A DNA stretch of 64,000 bases from Paraburkholderia aspalathi (lineage in GTDB: Bacteria; Pseudomonadota; Gammaproteobacteria; Burkholderiales; Burkholderiaceae): positions 1 to 64,000 of the forward strand of contig NZ_FPBH01000015.1 in the NCBI RefSeq assembly GCF_900116445.1, read 5' to 3'. The notes under the pieces are model-generated. The model had not been told where the DNA came from, ran no database searches, and saw only the letters and a list, made by a program, of their open reading frames with translations. Below are positions 18,199 to 26,874 of the stretch, one piece after another (the stretch's first letter is position 1; every line of letters begins with the position of its first letter). A program made the position numbers and the translations under genes.

Positions 18199-19069
18199 GT
18201 TGATTCGAAGGGCTGAGGGCCGATCGCCTGGCGTGCACGGTGTTCTGAATATCACGTGCGCGATCCGCTTCATCGAGCAAGACGCTTAACGCCGGTACAT
18301 CGGTATCCCACTCGATCAGCGCCGGTATCGTGCCGAACCGCTGCAGTGCGTATTCATAGAGCGCCCAGACTTCGTTGACGACACGTGAGCCGTGATCGTC
18401 GATGACGGCGACGTCCGTCACGCGATGACCCGCAAGATGAATCTCGCCAATCGTGCCGATCGCCAGCGCGTTCATGGCCGCGACGGCGTCCTCTCCATGA
18501 TTGCATTGGTTCACGTATAGGTTGTTTACGTCGAGCAATACGCCGCAACCCGTGCGTGACGCAAGTTCGGCAAGAAATGCAGTCTCGCCGTACTGATCGT
18601 CGCGGAATCGAACGTAAGTGGAGACGTTTTCCAGTAGAACCGGCCGGCCGAGCGCGTCCTGCAATTCGCTGATACGCGAAGTGAGCAGCGAGAGCGCCGC
18701 CTCGGTCAAAGGCATCGGCAAAAGATCGTTCAGATGGCCGGCCGACGTCGCGCCCCAGCAAAGATGTTCGGAGACGACAGCCGGCTCGATCCGCTCGATC
18801 AGACGTTTGAGCTTCGCAACGTGAGCGAGGTCGAGTGGCTTCGTCGAGCCAAGGCCGAGACCGACCCCGTGCAAACTGACAGACAGGTCGCGTCGCACGG
18901 TGTCGAGCACGTGCAGATCGAAGCCGCCGTCGCCGAAATAGTTTTCACTGTGCACCTCGACCCAGTCGACCGCCGGCATAGCGTTGAGGAAGTCGCGGTA
19001 ATGGGCATGGCGCAACCCGATTCCGATGCCGGGCGGCGCGCAGGCAGAAGGGACGAGGGGATGCATCAT
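18170..19069 (-). CDS. bufB: MNIO (DUF692) iron oxidase modifying bufferin precursor, BufB-like
   Basis: 299 aa from the ATG at 19069; the frame is open further upstream through bufA but that extension is a shadow. TIM-barrel DUF692 motifs are all present: VEVHSENYFGDGG, SLHGVGLGLG, VSEHLCWG, VLLENVSTYVRF, LLDVNNLYVN and GEIHLAGH. These include the His, Glu, Asp and Asn residues that bind the multinuclear iron centre. Known MNIO enzymes convert precursor cysteines to heterocycles. The bufA gene 34 nt upstream supplies the likely substrate. Confidence 0.93.
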   Translation of the reverse strand: MMHPLVPSACAPPGIGIGLRHAHYRDFLNAMPAVDWVEVHSENYFGDGGFDLHVLDTVRRDLSVSLHGVGLGLGSTKPLDLAHVAKLKRLIERIEPAVVSEHLCWGATSAGHLNDLLPMPLTEAALSLLTSRISELQDALGRPVLLENVSTYVRFRDDQYGETAFLAELASRTGCGVLLDVNNLYVNQCNHGEDAVAAMNALAIGTIGEIHLAGHRVTDVAVIDDHGSRVVNEVWALYEYALQRFGTIPALIEWDTDVPALSVLLDEADRARDIQNTVHARRSALSPSNQHDAGDAHAA

Positions 19070-19103
19070 TGGCAGCGGCTGGCACAGGATCGCCGCATCC
19101 GCA

Positions 19104-19367
19104 TCAGGAATGCTGTTCGTCGATCTTGCCGCCCATCTTCTGGCAGGTTCCTTTCGGCACGGTCTTGAAGTCGCCTTTGTCGTTGTCGACCTTCGCCTCA
19201 CCGGCGCAGCCGTGCACACCGGTCTTGCTCGCACAGTCGTTCTGACCGGCCTTGGCGATGCCAAAGCACTGAACCTTCTCGTCCGCATGCGCGGCGCTGA
19301 TGCCGGTGGCGGCGAGTCCTGCGAGGGCCGCGGCGATCAATGCCGGCCGGCTAAGTTTCGAGTTCAA
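19104..19367 (-). CDS. bufA: Bufferin-type precursor peptide BufA (DUF2282)
   Basis: 87 aa from a TTG at 19367 that is preceded by AGGAG at 7-nt spacing. No ATG gives a sensible start, and a longer frame from 19412 would spoil the signal peptide. Signal peptide ends AAHA, then DEKVQC. The mature part has exactly four Cys (VQC, NDC, HGC, GTC), the pattern of DUF2282 bufferins, in which the central pair is converted to copper-binding 5-thiooxazoles. Periplasmic copper buffering is inferred from family and neighbours. Confidence 0.88.
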   Translation of the reverse strand: MNSKLSRPALIAAALAGLAATGISAAHADEKVQCFGIAKAGQNDCASKTGVHGCAGEAKVDNDKGDFKTVPKGTCQKMGGKIDEQHS

Positions 19368-19526
19368 TTTGCTTCTCCTGAGTAAGCGGCGGTGGATCGC
19401 TCGCCGCACCATTTCAACCGTCGCTTCGCCATGGGCTGCTTCCGGGCTGAGGCGGTGCGCCTGATTCGCAGCGCCCGGGCCATGTGTAAGCCGATTTTAA
19501 GCCTGCCGCATTAATTATCCGGCATG

Positions 19527-19976
19527 TTACTGGCTCATCGTACTCGCGCTTTTCACGGCACAGGAGGCGGTGACTTTCTCGCCGTCGCTGAATGAGAACG
19601 CCAGCGGGATCGTCGTGCCGATCTTGAGCGGCTGTTTCGGATGCTCCAGCATCACGTGATAGTTGCCCGGAGCAAAGACGAGCGAGCCGTGCGCGGGCAC
19701 CGCCACCTGATGGACCATCGCCATGGAAGACGTGCTGCCCTGGCTTTGCGTCTGATGCAGCATGGCCATGCCGAAAGCGTCAGTGCTGATACCGGTGAGA
19801 TTGACGGGCTGATCACCCGTGTTGCTGGCCTTGAAATAGCCACCCGATGGCAGATCGCCCGGCAACGCGCGGATCCAGCAGTCCGATACGCTCACGGCTG
19901 CAGCGGCACCGGCGAAGGCCTGAATGGATGATCCGCACAGCAAGGCGGCGAGGAGAAGTTTGCGTGTTGTCTTCAT
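19527..19976 (-). CDS. Periplasmic copper chaperone, PCu(A)C domain
   Basis: 149 aa with a signal peptide (ending near AFAGA). The PCu(A)C copper site is visible as MAMLHQTQ, then MAMVHQV, then NYHVMLEHP, i.e. His/Met ligands in the usual H...M...HxM order. Such proteins bind Cu(I) in the periplasm and deliver it, for example to cytochrome oxidase. It lies between the PepSY gene (36 nt) and the bufferin genes, all on one strand. Confidence 0.93.
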   Translation of the reverse strand: MKTTRKLLLAALLCGSSIQAFAGAAAAVSVSDCWIRALPGDLPSGGYFKASNTGDQPVNLTGISTDAFGMAMLHQTQSQGSTSSMAMVHQVAVPAHGSLVFAPGNYHVMLEHPKQPLKIGTTIPLAFSFSDGEKVTASCAVKSASTMSQ

Positions 19977-20012
19977 GAGGTGTTCCTTGTTTTTAACAGC
20001 GGAAATGAAGCG

Positions 20013-21464
20013 TTAAGCAGCTTGCCGCGTGGCGCGGCCAAAAATCGTGCGATCGGCAAGCCACACTGCGAGCAACGTGGCGCCCATCAACGGAAAGACG
20101 ATACCGAGCAGAACGAGACTGGTTTTCCAGCCACGCATCGGCGGTGCGGCACGTTCGCGCGAGGGTGCGCCGAGCGAGCGCTGCGGGCGTCGCTTCCACC
20201 ACATCACGCAGCCGGTCACGGCCATTGCCGCGAGCCCAAGCGAAATCGCAGCGCAGAGGATCTGATTGGCGACGCCGAAATAGCGGCCCATATGCAACGA
20301 CGTGCCGTACGACACGGCTTTCGACACCGCGCCGTAATCGCCGTAGCGGATGTCTTTCAGCACCGTGCCGCTGTATTGGTCGATGTACAGCGTGCGCTCG
20401 TCTTTCGGGTCGGCGGGAAAGTACGAGACGGTGTAGACGCCCGTAGCGGATGACGGCAGCACGATGTCGTAGCCGCTCTGGACACCGAGCGATGCGACGA
20501 GGGCGACGATGCGTCCGAGCGGCAGCGCTTGCGCCGCGTGTGCATCGGCGGATTGCGGCACCGGCGTGTTGCCGACGGCCCATGGCGTGAGCGGCAACGG
20601 CAAATCGTCCATCACCATGCCCGGCATCGAGTCCATGTTCGCCTGATCAGCGCCGTGCGCCGCTTGCGTTTCACCACGCGCTCCCGGCAGGACAGAACGC
20701 AACGGCAAACCGCCCCACGAACCTGGCGGCGCGCCAAGATTGGCGGCGGTCGCGAGCGCCTTGAACTGCTTACCCCATGAGCCTGTCCACGGCAGACCGC
20801 TCAGCACGAAGATGAGCGCACCGAGCGCGAGCCAGATACCCATCACGGCGTGAAGATTCTTCCAAAGCGCGCGTCCCTGCAGCGAGAAACGCGGCACCAG
20901 CGCAGCACGTGCGGTGGTCTTCCCGCGCGGCCACCAGAGTGCGATGCCGGTGCCGATCATCACCAGCGTCCAGCACGCGGCCAACTCCATCAGCAATTCG
21001 CCTGGTTTGCCGAGCAGCAGCTTGCGGTGAAGCATGCGGTCCACCTGCATGAAGCGGCGCTCGACGCTTAGCGTGCCCAATACTTCGCCGGTGTAGGGGT
21101 TCAGATAGACACTCTGTTTTTCGCCGTCGGCGAGGCGAAAAATGAACTCGGTGCTGCGATCCGGTGCGCTCGCGATAGGAGCCGTCACCGCGCGCGCACC
21201 GGTCGGCATCGCCGCGCGGGCTTTGGCGAGCAACGCGTCTTCAGTGAGCCTTGGCGTGGCTTGCGGTTCGACGATCAGGCGGTGCGGGTAAAGCAGCGGT
21301 TCGATTTGCGGCTGGAAGCAATACAGCGTGCCGGTGATCGCAAGCACGACCAGAAACGGCATCACAAAGAGACCTGCGTAAAAGTGCCAGCGCCAGAGCG
21401 TCCGGTAGCCGGCATTCGCTGCGCCTGTTGCCGAAGTCGCGCGTTGTGCGGTGGTGGTGGACAT
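20013..21464 (-). CDS. PepSY-domain transmembrane protein of the copper uptake operon
   Basis: 483 aa. PepSY_TM architecture: helix near the N-terminus (WRWHFYAGLFVMPFLVVLAI), PepSY periplasmic domains (about 60-140 and 300-380: YLNPYTGEVLG, YIDQYSGTVL), and further helices at about 155-215 and 395-470. Between them is a His/Met-containing insert (GADQANMDSMPGMVMDDL). Proteins of this family sit beside TonB metal receptors and are thought to help move or reduce the metal at the inner membrane. It directly follows the TonB receptor gene here. Confidence 0.9.
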   Translation of the reverse strand: MSTTTAQRATSATGAANAGYRTLWRWHFYAGLFVMPFLVVLAITGTLYCFQPQIEPLLYPHRLIVEPQATPRLTEDALLAKARAAMPTGARAVTAPIASAPDRSTEFIFRLADGEKQSVYLNPYTGEVLGTLSVERRFMQVDRMLHRKLLLGKPGELLMELAACWTLVMIGTGIALWWPRGKTTARAALVPRFSLQGRALWKNLHAVMGIWLALGALIFVLSGLPWTGSWGKQFKALATAANLGAPPGSWGGLPLRSVLPGARGETQAAHGADQANMDSMPGMVMDDLPLPLTPWAVGNTPVPQSADAHAAQALPLGRIVALVASLGVQSGYDIVLPSSATGVYTVSYFPADPKDERTLYIDQYSGTVLKDIRYGDYGAVSKAVSYGTSLHMGRYFGVANQILCAAISLGLAAMAVTGCVMWWKRRPQRSLGAPSRERAAPPMRGWKTSLVLLGIVFPLMGATLLAVWLADRTIFGRATRQAA

Positions 21465-21563
21465 TCAATCCTCCTGAAGCAAAAATGGGTCGATCGGTTT
21501 GCGCAGTGATGCACGCGCTGGTTTGCAACTCACGAGTGCAAACCGCGCATGCCAATCGCGTGT

Positions 21564-23948
21564 TCACATACGCAACTTTGCTTCGACGTAAAACGTGCGG
21601 CCCGGATACGGGTGATAGACGAAGTAGCGCGCGTCAAACAGGTTGTCGACGCCGATACCAACTTCACTCAGCTTCGTCGGCTTGAACGTGAATTTCGCGT
21701 CCGCCACCGTGTACGAACTGGTGCCGCCGAATACATCGGGATTCGTGTCGGTATTGGTGAGCGTGTTGTATTCACGGCCGGAGTAGCGCGCGGCAAGCGT
21801 GATCGCTGCGCGTTCGTCGATGTGATACGTCGCGGCGAGATTCGCGCGCCACAGCGGAATCCGATAGAAGTACTTGCCGACGGTGGCCGGGTTCTGCGCA
21901 TTCGCGATGATCTTCGACTGCGTGTACGCCACGCTCGCCAGCAGATCGAGACCACGCACGAATACATCCTGTCCCGAGTAGCTCGTTTCGACGCCACGCG
22001 AGCGCACCTTGCCGATGTTCTGGAAATTCGTCACATTTGGAATCACGGTCGTATCGGTCTGACTGAAGATCGTGTTCTTCACGTCGTCCTGAAACAGCGA
22101 GAAGCGGAACACGCCATTCCAGTGCGCCCATTCAGCGGTCAACTCCTTCGAGAGATCGTCTTCGGGCTTCAGGTTCGGATTGTTGTTGATGATCGAGGAG
22201 CCGTTGATTTGCCCCTGGAACATCTCACCCACCGTCGGAAACCGATAGGCGCGGCCAATCGATGCGCGCAAGCTCAGATCGTCAGTGACATCGAACGACA
22301 ATGAGGCTTTCGGCGAAAAGTGATGCTGGTTCGCGTCGCTATACGGGAACACCTTGCCCGGCAGTGCCTGCGAGCCGCCGTAGGCTTGCCAGTCTTCGTA
22401 CCGTACGCCGTAGACCAACTTCCAGCGCGGCAGAAAGTGCCAGGCATCCTGGGCGTACAGCGCCTGGGTCTGCGTCTTGCCCTTGAAAGCATTGGCAAAC
22501 GAGGTCGCCGCGCCATCGCGCCAGTTCAGCGTGTTGTAGCTCTCGTTGTCGAGGAAATAGTTGTCGTAGTGATAGCCGAAGCTCAGCGCATGACTCGTCA
22601 GGCCCGCTTGCGGCGTGACGGGTGTGTAGGTGGTGCGCAGATCGAGCGTTTTCCAGCCGGTGCCGTCGCCGAAGATCACCGTGCCGGGGCCGTTGCCCGG
22701 CGCGCCCGAATTCGCGGTGCGCGCCACGCTGTTGCCGACGTCGTAGTACGAAGCGATTGCTTCGCCATTCCAGCCGGTGGCGTTGCGGGTTTTCAGCGTG
22801 AGCCCGTATAACCAGTTCTCGCTGTAGCCGAGGCTCGGGGCGAGGGCGGCCGCCGGAATCGTGTACTCGTAGCCGCCGATCGCGACCTTGCCGCTGTATA
22901 CCGGGTTGCCGTTCGCGTCGCGCAGGAAACTCGACGTCGCGCTGTTATAGGTCTGGTGCCAATAGCCGAGTGTGAAGGCGGCCTGCAGTGTCGGCGTGAA
23001 GTCGTACTGCATCTTCAGCTTGAACTGGTCCTGTACCGTGTGTTCGATCCCTTCGCCGTTCACGCCGAGCACCGCGGTCGGCGTATTGGTCTGGTTGTTG
23101 TAGAAGTACGCGCCGGTCACCGGTGTGTCTCCGGCTTTCGCGGGCGTATTTGACTTGGCGAGCGTGGCGAATTGCAGCGGCTGGCTCGTGTTCTCAAGGT
23201 GATTCACGCCCAACCGATACGAGAACTTCCCGATCTGATCGCCGATCGACGCGCTTGCCTCGCTGCCGTTGAAATTCTGATTCACACCGAACAGGCTGAA
23301 GTGCTGGGTGAAGGCTTTGACGTCCGCGTCGGCTTCGAACTTCTTCGGCATGCGGGTGCTGATGAGCACCGTGGCGCCTAGCGAATTGCCCGGATAGAGC
23401 GCGGAAAACGGCCCGTAGATCACGTCGACCTGCTGGATCTCGTCGGGAAACACCATCGACCAGCGCGGCGGAAACGAATAACTATTGCCGAGCAGATTAC
23501 TGAGCAGGAGGCCGTCCGCATAGACGAGACCGCGTGCGCTCTGCGAATTGCTGGTGCCGCGTACGGCGATGATCGAGTTCAGATCGCCGATAAAACGCTT
23601 GCGCACGGCAAGGTTCGGCATGTACTTCAACACGTCTTCGGTATTGACGACGTTCCAGTTGTCGAACTGTTCGCGCGTTACGGTTTCGACCGAAGCCGGC
23701 AGATTAGGGTCGACGGCGCGCGGGTTGGCGACGGAATTGGCACTGGCGGTAACGCTGACGGCAGGCAGCGTGGCGTCGGCGGGTGCGCTATCCGCGTGAG
23801 CCGGGGAGGCGATAAATGCCGGCGCCAAGGCCGGAACTAGCGCAGAAAAATAAGCCGGGAAATGCGACAGCGGCAGCCGGCCGGATGGAATGCGCCGGGC
23901 GCCGCGGCGGGCGCAAAGACGCAGCCTTCGCAAAGCGAAGTTGAGCAT
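21564..23948 (-). CDS. TonB-dependent outer-membrane receptor, probable copper transporter
   Basis: 794 aa. A long basic N-terminus leads into a signal region ending near PAHADS. The plug domain (about 75-190) has VETVTREQFDNWNVVNTEDV, SIIAVRGTSNSQSARGL and VDVIYGPFSALYPGN. A 22-strand barrel fills the rest and ends FYVEAKLRM with no terminal Phe. Its position after the CruR-like leader gene and before a PepSY gene matches the Bordetella cruR-bfrG-PepSY operon, where the receptor is repressed by copper. Copper as substrate is inferred from this context. The true start might be a later Met. Confidence 0.9.
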   Translation of the reverse strand: MLNFALRRLRLCARRGARRIPSGRLPLSHFPAYFSALVPALAPAFIASPAHADSAPADATLPAVSVTASANSVANPRAVDPNLPASVETVTREQFDNWNVVNTEDVLKYMPNLAVRKRFIGDLNSIIAVRGTSNSQSARGLVYADGLLLSNLLGNSYSFPPRWSMVFPDEIQQVDVIYGPFSALYPGNSLGATVLISTRMPKKFEADADVKAFTQHFSLFGVNQNFNGSEASASIGDQIGKFSYRLGVNHLENTSQPLQFATLAKSNTPAKAGDTPVTGAYFYNNQTNTPTAVLGVNGEGIEHTVQDQFKLKMQYDFTPTLQAAFTLGYWHQTYNSATSSFLRDANGNPVYSGKVAIGGYEYTIPAAALAPSLGYSENWLYGLTLKTRNATGWNGEAIASYYDVGNSVARTANSGAPGNGPGTVIFGDGTGWKTLDLRTTYTPVTPQAGLTSHALSFGYHYDNYFLDNESYNTLNWRDGAATSFANAFKGKTQTQALYAQDAWHFLPRWKLVYGVRYEDWQAYGGSQALPGKVFPYSDANQHHFSPKASLSFDVTDDLSLRASIGRAYRFPTVGEMFQGQINGSSIINNNPNLKPEDDLSKELTAEWAHWNGVFRFSLFQDDVKNTIFSQTDTTVIPNVTNFQNIGKVRSRGVETSYSGQDVFVRGLDLLASVAYTQSKIIANAQNPATVGKYFYRIPLWRANLAATYHIDERAAITLAARYSGREYNTLTNTDTNPDVFGGTSSYTVADAKFTFKPTKLSEVGIGVDNLFDARYFVYHPYPGRTFYVEAKLRM

Positions 23949-24030
23949 GAACGTTTCCTTGATGCATTGAACAGGCGATCGCGCGCCCCCTCAGCGGGTG
24001 CGGCAAATGCGCGATCAGGAACAACAGCGA

Positions 24031-24432
24031 TCAGGAAACGGCGGGCGGGCCTCTTGGGCGTCCGGACGGGAACGCGCCGAGCGGCGTGAAGCGGGTGGAG
24101 AGGGCGGGCGGCACAGTGCCGGCAAGCGCGAGCGCGGGGGGTGGTTCGACGGCCGCAACGGTCGGCATGGCGACGTGATGCTGGAGCAGGTGGCAGTAGC
24201 CGCATGCGCCGAAGGCGTCGTCGTGGCTGAGATGGACGGGCGCCGGGTTGGCCTGCGTGGAATGGCTCACCAGGCTCTGATTGGCCGGCTGTAGCGCGGA
24301 ACAGAGCGCCGCGAAGGGCTCGTTCGCGCGGTTCGACACCAGCATCTGACTCACGACCGGCGCGAACACGACAAGCCACATGGCGATCAGGCCAAGCCAT
24401 GCGGTCATGCGGTTATGGGAGCGTGGAGTCAT
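24031..24432 (-). CDS. cruR: DUF2946 copper-sensing leader protein, CruR-like
   Basis: 133 aa. One N-terminal membrane segment (WLGLIAMWLVVFAPVVSQM), a central region with HLSHDDAFGACGYCHLLQHH holding the CXXC motif, and a C-terminus ...GRPRGPPAVS. In Bordetella pertussis the DUF2946 protein CruR heads a TonB-receptor operon. Its nascent chain senses copper through CXXC and stalls at a C-terminal RAPP motif to control Rho termination before the receptor gene. Here CXXC is intact and the motif reads RGPP. The receptor gene starts 82 nt downstream. Confidence 0.88.
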   Translation of the reverse strand: MTPRSHNRMTAWLGLIAMWLVVFAPVVSQMLVSNRANEPFAALCSALQPANQSLVSHSTQANPAPVHLSHDDAFGACGYCHLLQHHVAMPTVAAVEPPPALALAGTVPPALSTRFTPLGAFPSGRPRGPPAVS

Positions 24433-24702
24433 GGTGATGAACGTAAAGACGCGGGCGATTCTAGCACTGCCGCGCGGTCTTTTCTCCTGTGATTCCGCCT
24501 ATAGCGTCGGATTAGAAGGCCGAAACCGGCTCATTTCGGGGCGTTACAGCGTGACTGTTTCCCTTAAGCTGCATGGTAAATGTTCGGCTTTCCCTGTCGG
24601 CGCTTCGACCTCCTGCGCGGCCGCGCAGATACGCGAAACGCCGGACAGGGCAGGCAAAACACGATTGACCCGGCTGACCGCCGCCACCCGTTACCACGAC
24701 TC

Positions 24703-26859
24703 ATGACTGCCACGCAGACGCCAGCATCCTCGATAGCCGACATCAATCAGCAGGCGGCATTGCTCTGCAAAAGCGGGCAATTCGCCGATGCCTGGTCGTT
24801 GGTGGAGCCGATCCTCGACCCGCACGACGAGGTGGAGGAAGACGCGCGGGCCGACGCGTTGAATATTGCGGGCGCCTGCTGGTACGGCATGGGCAATCTG
24901 TCCGACGCGGAAACCTATTGGCGCCAGTGTCTGCGCGCCAAACCCGACTATGCCGAGGTGTACAGCAGTCTCGGCATGCTGCTCAAATCGCATGGCCGCC
25001 TGTCGGCGGCCAAGGCGGTCTATCGGCAACTGGTTGCACTGCGGCCCGGCCAGGCCGACGCGCACAACAATCTCGGCACCGTCCTCTACGGGATGGGCTA
25101 CCGGGATGAGGCGGAAGCATCGTATCGTCAGGCGGTGACGATCCGCCCCGACTACGCGGAGGCGCACTACAACCGGGCTATCGTATTGCACGAACTGCGT
25201 CGCCTGCATGAGGCGGAAGTGGCCTATCGCGAGGCGCTGATCGGGCTGCCGGAACACGCCGAGGCGCACAACAACCTGGGCAACGTGTTGATGGAACTCG
25301 GCCGCGTTGCCGAGGCGGACGCAGCCTACCGGCAGGCGCTGACCATCAAGCCCCAGTATCCCGAAGCGCTCAATAACCTCGGCGGCGCGCTGAAGGCGAC
25401 GTATCGTCTGCCCGAGGCCGAACTGGCCTGCCGGCTCGCGCTGGCGATTCGCCCGGATTACGCGGAGGCGCACCTCAACCTCGGCGCGGTGCTGGCTGAT
25501 CTCCAGCGTCTGCCCGAGGCTGAAGCGGCGTACCGGGAGGCAATCACGCATCGCCCGGACTATGCCGAGGCGCACTACAACCTCGGCCTCGCGCTAACCA
25601 GCCTGGAGCGTCTGCCCGAGGCCGAAATGGCTTACCGGGAAGCGATTCGCTGCCGGCCCGACATCGTTCACGCGCACAACAACCTGGGCTGCGTGCTTCG
25701 TCAGCTCGACCGTTTGCCGGAGGCTGTCGAGGCCTTCGCGCAAGCACTTACGCTTCGTCCTGATCTCGCCGAGGCTCACTACAACGTCGGGGCCGCGCTG
25801 GCGCAACTCAAGCGGCTGCCGGAAGCCGAAGCCGCTTACCTGCGGGCACTTGCTTTACGTCCCGATTACGGCGATGCCAGGTTCGGTCTGGCTGTGCTGG
25901 TGCTCAGCATGGGCCGCTTTGAAGATGGCTGGCGCTTGTACGAGTGCCGCTACGACCAGCCGGGTTTCGTGCATCACAAGACGCGTTCCATGTTGAGCTG
26001 TCCGCAGTGGCAAGGCGACTCGCTCGCCGACAAGTCCTTGCTGGTCTGGCAGGAAGACGGGCTTGGCGATATGGTCCAATTCAGCCGCTATTTCGCCTTG
26101 CTCAAGGCGCAAGGGGCCGCGCATATCGCCTTTGTGTGCCAGCCTGCCTTGCACCGGCTGATGGCTACGGTGGACGGCGTGGATGCCGTGCTCGATCACG
26201 ATACGGCGTTGGCCCATGTAGCCGCATCGACATACGACTGCTGGACGAGCTTGTTGAGCGCGCCGCTGCACTTGCGTACGGCAGTGGACACGATTCCGCG
26301 CCCGGTCCGTCTCGCGGCCGAGCCGTCGCTCGTCGAAAAATGGCGGCCGATGCTCGAGACCCTGCCGCCCGGCCGCAAGGTCGGGCTGGTGTGGAAAGGC
26401 AATGCGAAACACCATAACGACGCGAACCGGTCGATCCCAACGCTAGCCACGCTTGCGCCGCTCTGGAGCGTGCCGGGTCTGAGCTTTGTGAGTCTGCAAA
26501 GAGGCCAGGGCGAGGACGAGGCGCAAAACCCGCCCGCAGGTCAGCCGCTGCTCGAACTCGGTTCGACGGTGAACGATTTCGCGGACAGCGCCGCGATCAT
26601 CGAACAACTCGATCTGGTGATTTGCGTGGACACGTCCATGGCGCATCTGGCCGCCTCGCTGGGCAAACCGTGCTGGGTGATGCTGCCGGAGAAAGACATC
26701 GACTGGCGCTGGATGCACGAACGCAACGATTCGCCGTGGTATCCGCACACGCTGCGGCTATTCCGCCGGGCAGTGGGCGAAGACTGGACCGTGTCGGTCG
26801 AGAGAGTGCGGCAGGCGTGTGTGGAGCGGTTTGCCGTTGAACGCGCTACCGAACTCTGA
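24703..26859 (+). CDS. TPR-repeat protein with glycosyltransferase-family-9-like C-terminal domain
   Basis: 718 aa from the ATG at 24703; a longer in-frame start at 24580 lacks support. About ten regular 34-residue tetratricopeptide repeats (residues roughly 85-410, units like YAEAHNNLG...LPEAEAAYR) are encoded by visibly similar 102-bp DNA units. The C-terminal 250 residues resemble heptosyltransferase folds: VGLVWKGNAKHHND, a DFADSAAIIEQLDLVICVDTS motif and MAHLAASLGKPCWVMLP. Such proteins may glycosylate protein or surface polymers. Target unknown. Convergent with the LysR gene 15 nt away. Confidence 0.88.
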   Translation: MTATQTPASSIADINQQAALLCKSGQFADAWSLVEPILDPHDEVEEDARADALNIAGACWYGMGNLSDAETYWRQCLRAKPDYAEVYSSLGMLLKSHGRLSAAKAVYRQLVALRPGQADAHNNLGTVLYGMGYRDEAEASYRQAVTIRPDYAEAHYNRAIVLHELRRLHEAEVAYREALIGLPEHAEAHNNLGNVLMELGRVAEADAAYRQALTIKPQYPEALNNLGGALKATYRLPEAELACRLALAIRPDYAEAHLNLGAVLADLQRLPEAEAAYREAITHRPDYAEAHYNLGLALTSLERLPEAEMAYREAIRCRPDIVHAHNNLGCVLRQLDRLPEAVEAFAQALTLRPDLAEAHYNVGAALAQLKRLPEAEAAYLRALALRPDYGDARFGLAVLVLSMGRFEDGWRLYECRYDQPGFVHHKTRSMLSCPQWQGDSLADKSLLVWQEDGLGDMVQFSRYFALLKAQGAAHIAFVCQPALHRLMATVDGVDAVLDHDTALAHVAASTYDCWTSLLSAPLHLRTAVDTIPRPVRLAAEPSLVEKWRPMLETLPPGRKVGLVWKGNAKHHNDANRSIPTLATLAPLWSVPGLSFVSLQRGQGEDEAQNPPAGQPLLELGSTVNDFADSAAIIEQLDLVICVDTSMAHLAASLGKPCWVMLPEKDIDWRWMHERNDSPWYPHTLRLFRRAVGEDWTVSVERVRQACVERFAVERATEL

Positions 26860-26874
26860 ACTCCTCCGGATTCC

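Noticed and set aside
19070..19288. 73-codon upstream extension of the DUF692 gene
   Set aside because: It overlaps bufA in another frame, is Arg-rich and precedes the family's usual N-terminus.
24950..25900. Regularly spaced DNA repeats that could suggest a CRISPR or minisatellite
   Set aside because: The 102-bp period encodes 34-residue TPR units in one open frame; there are no unique spacers.
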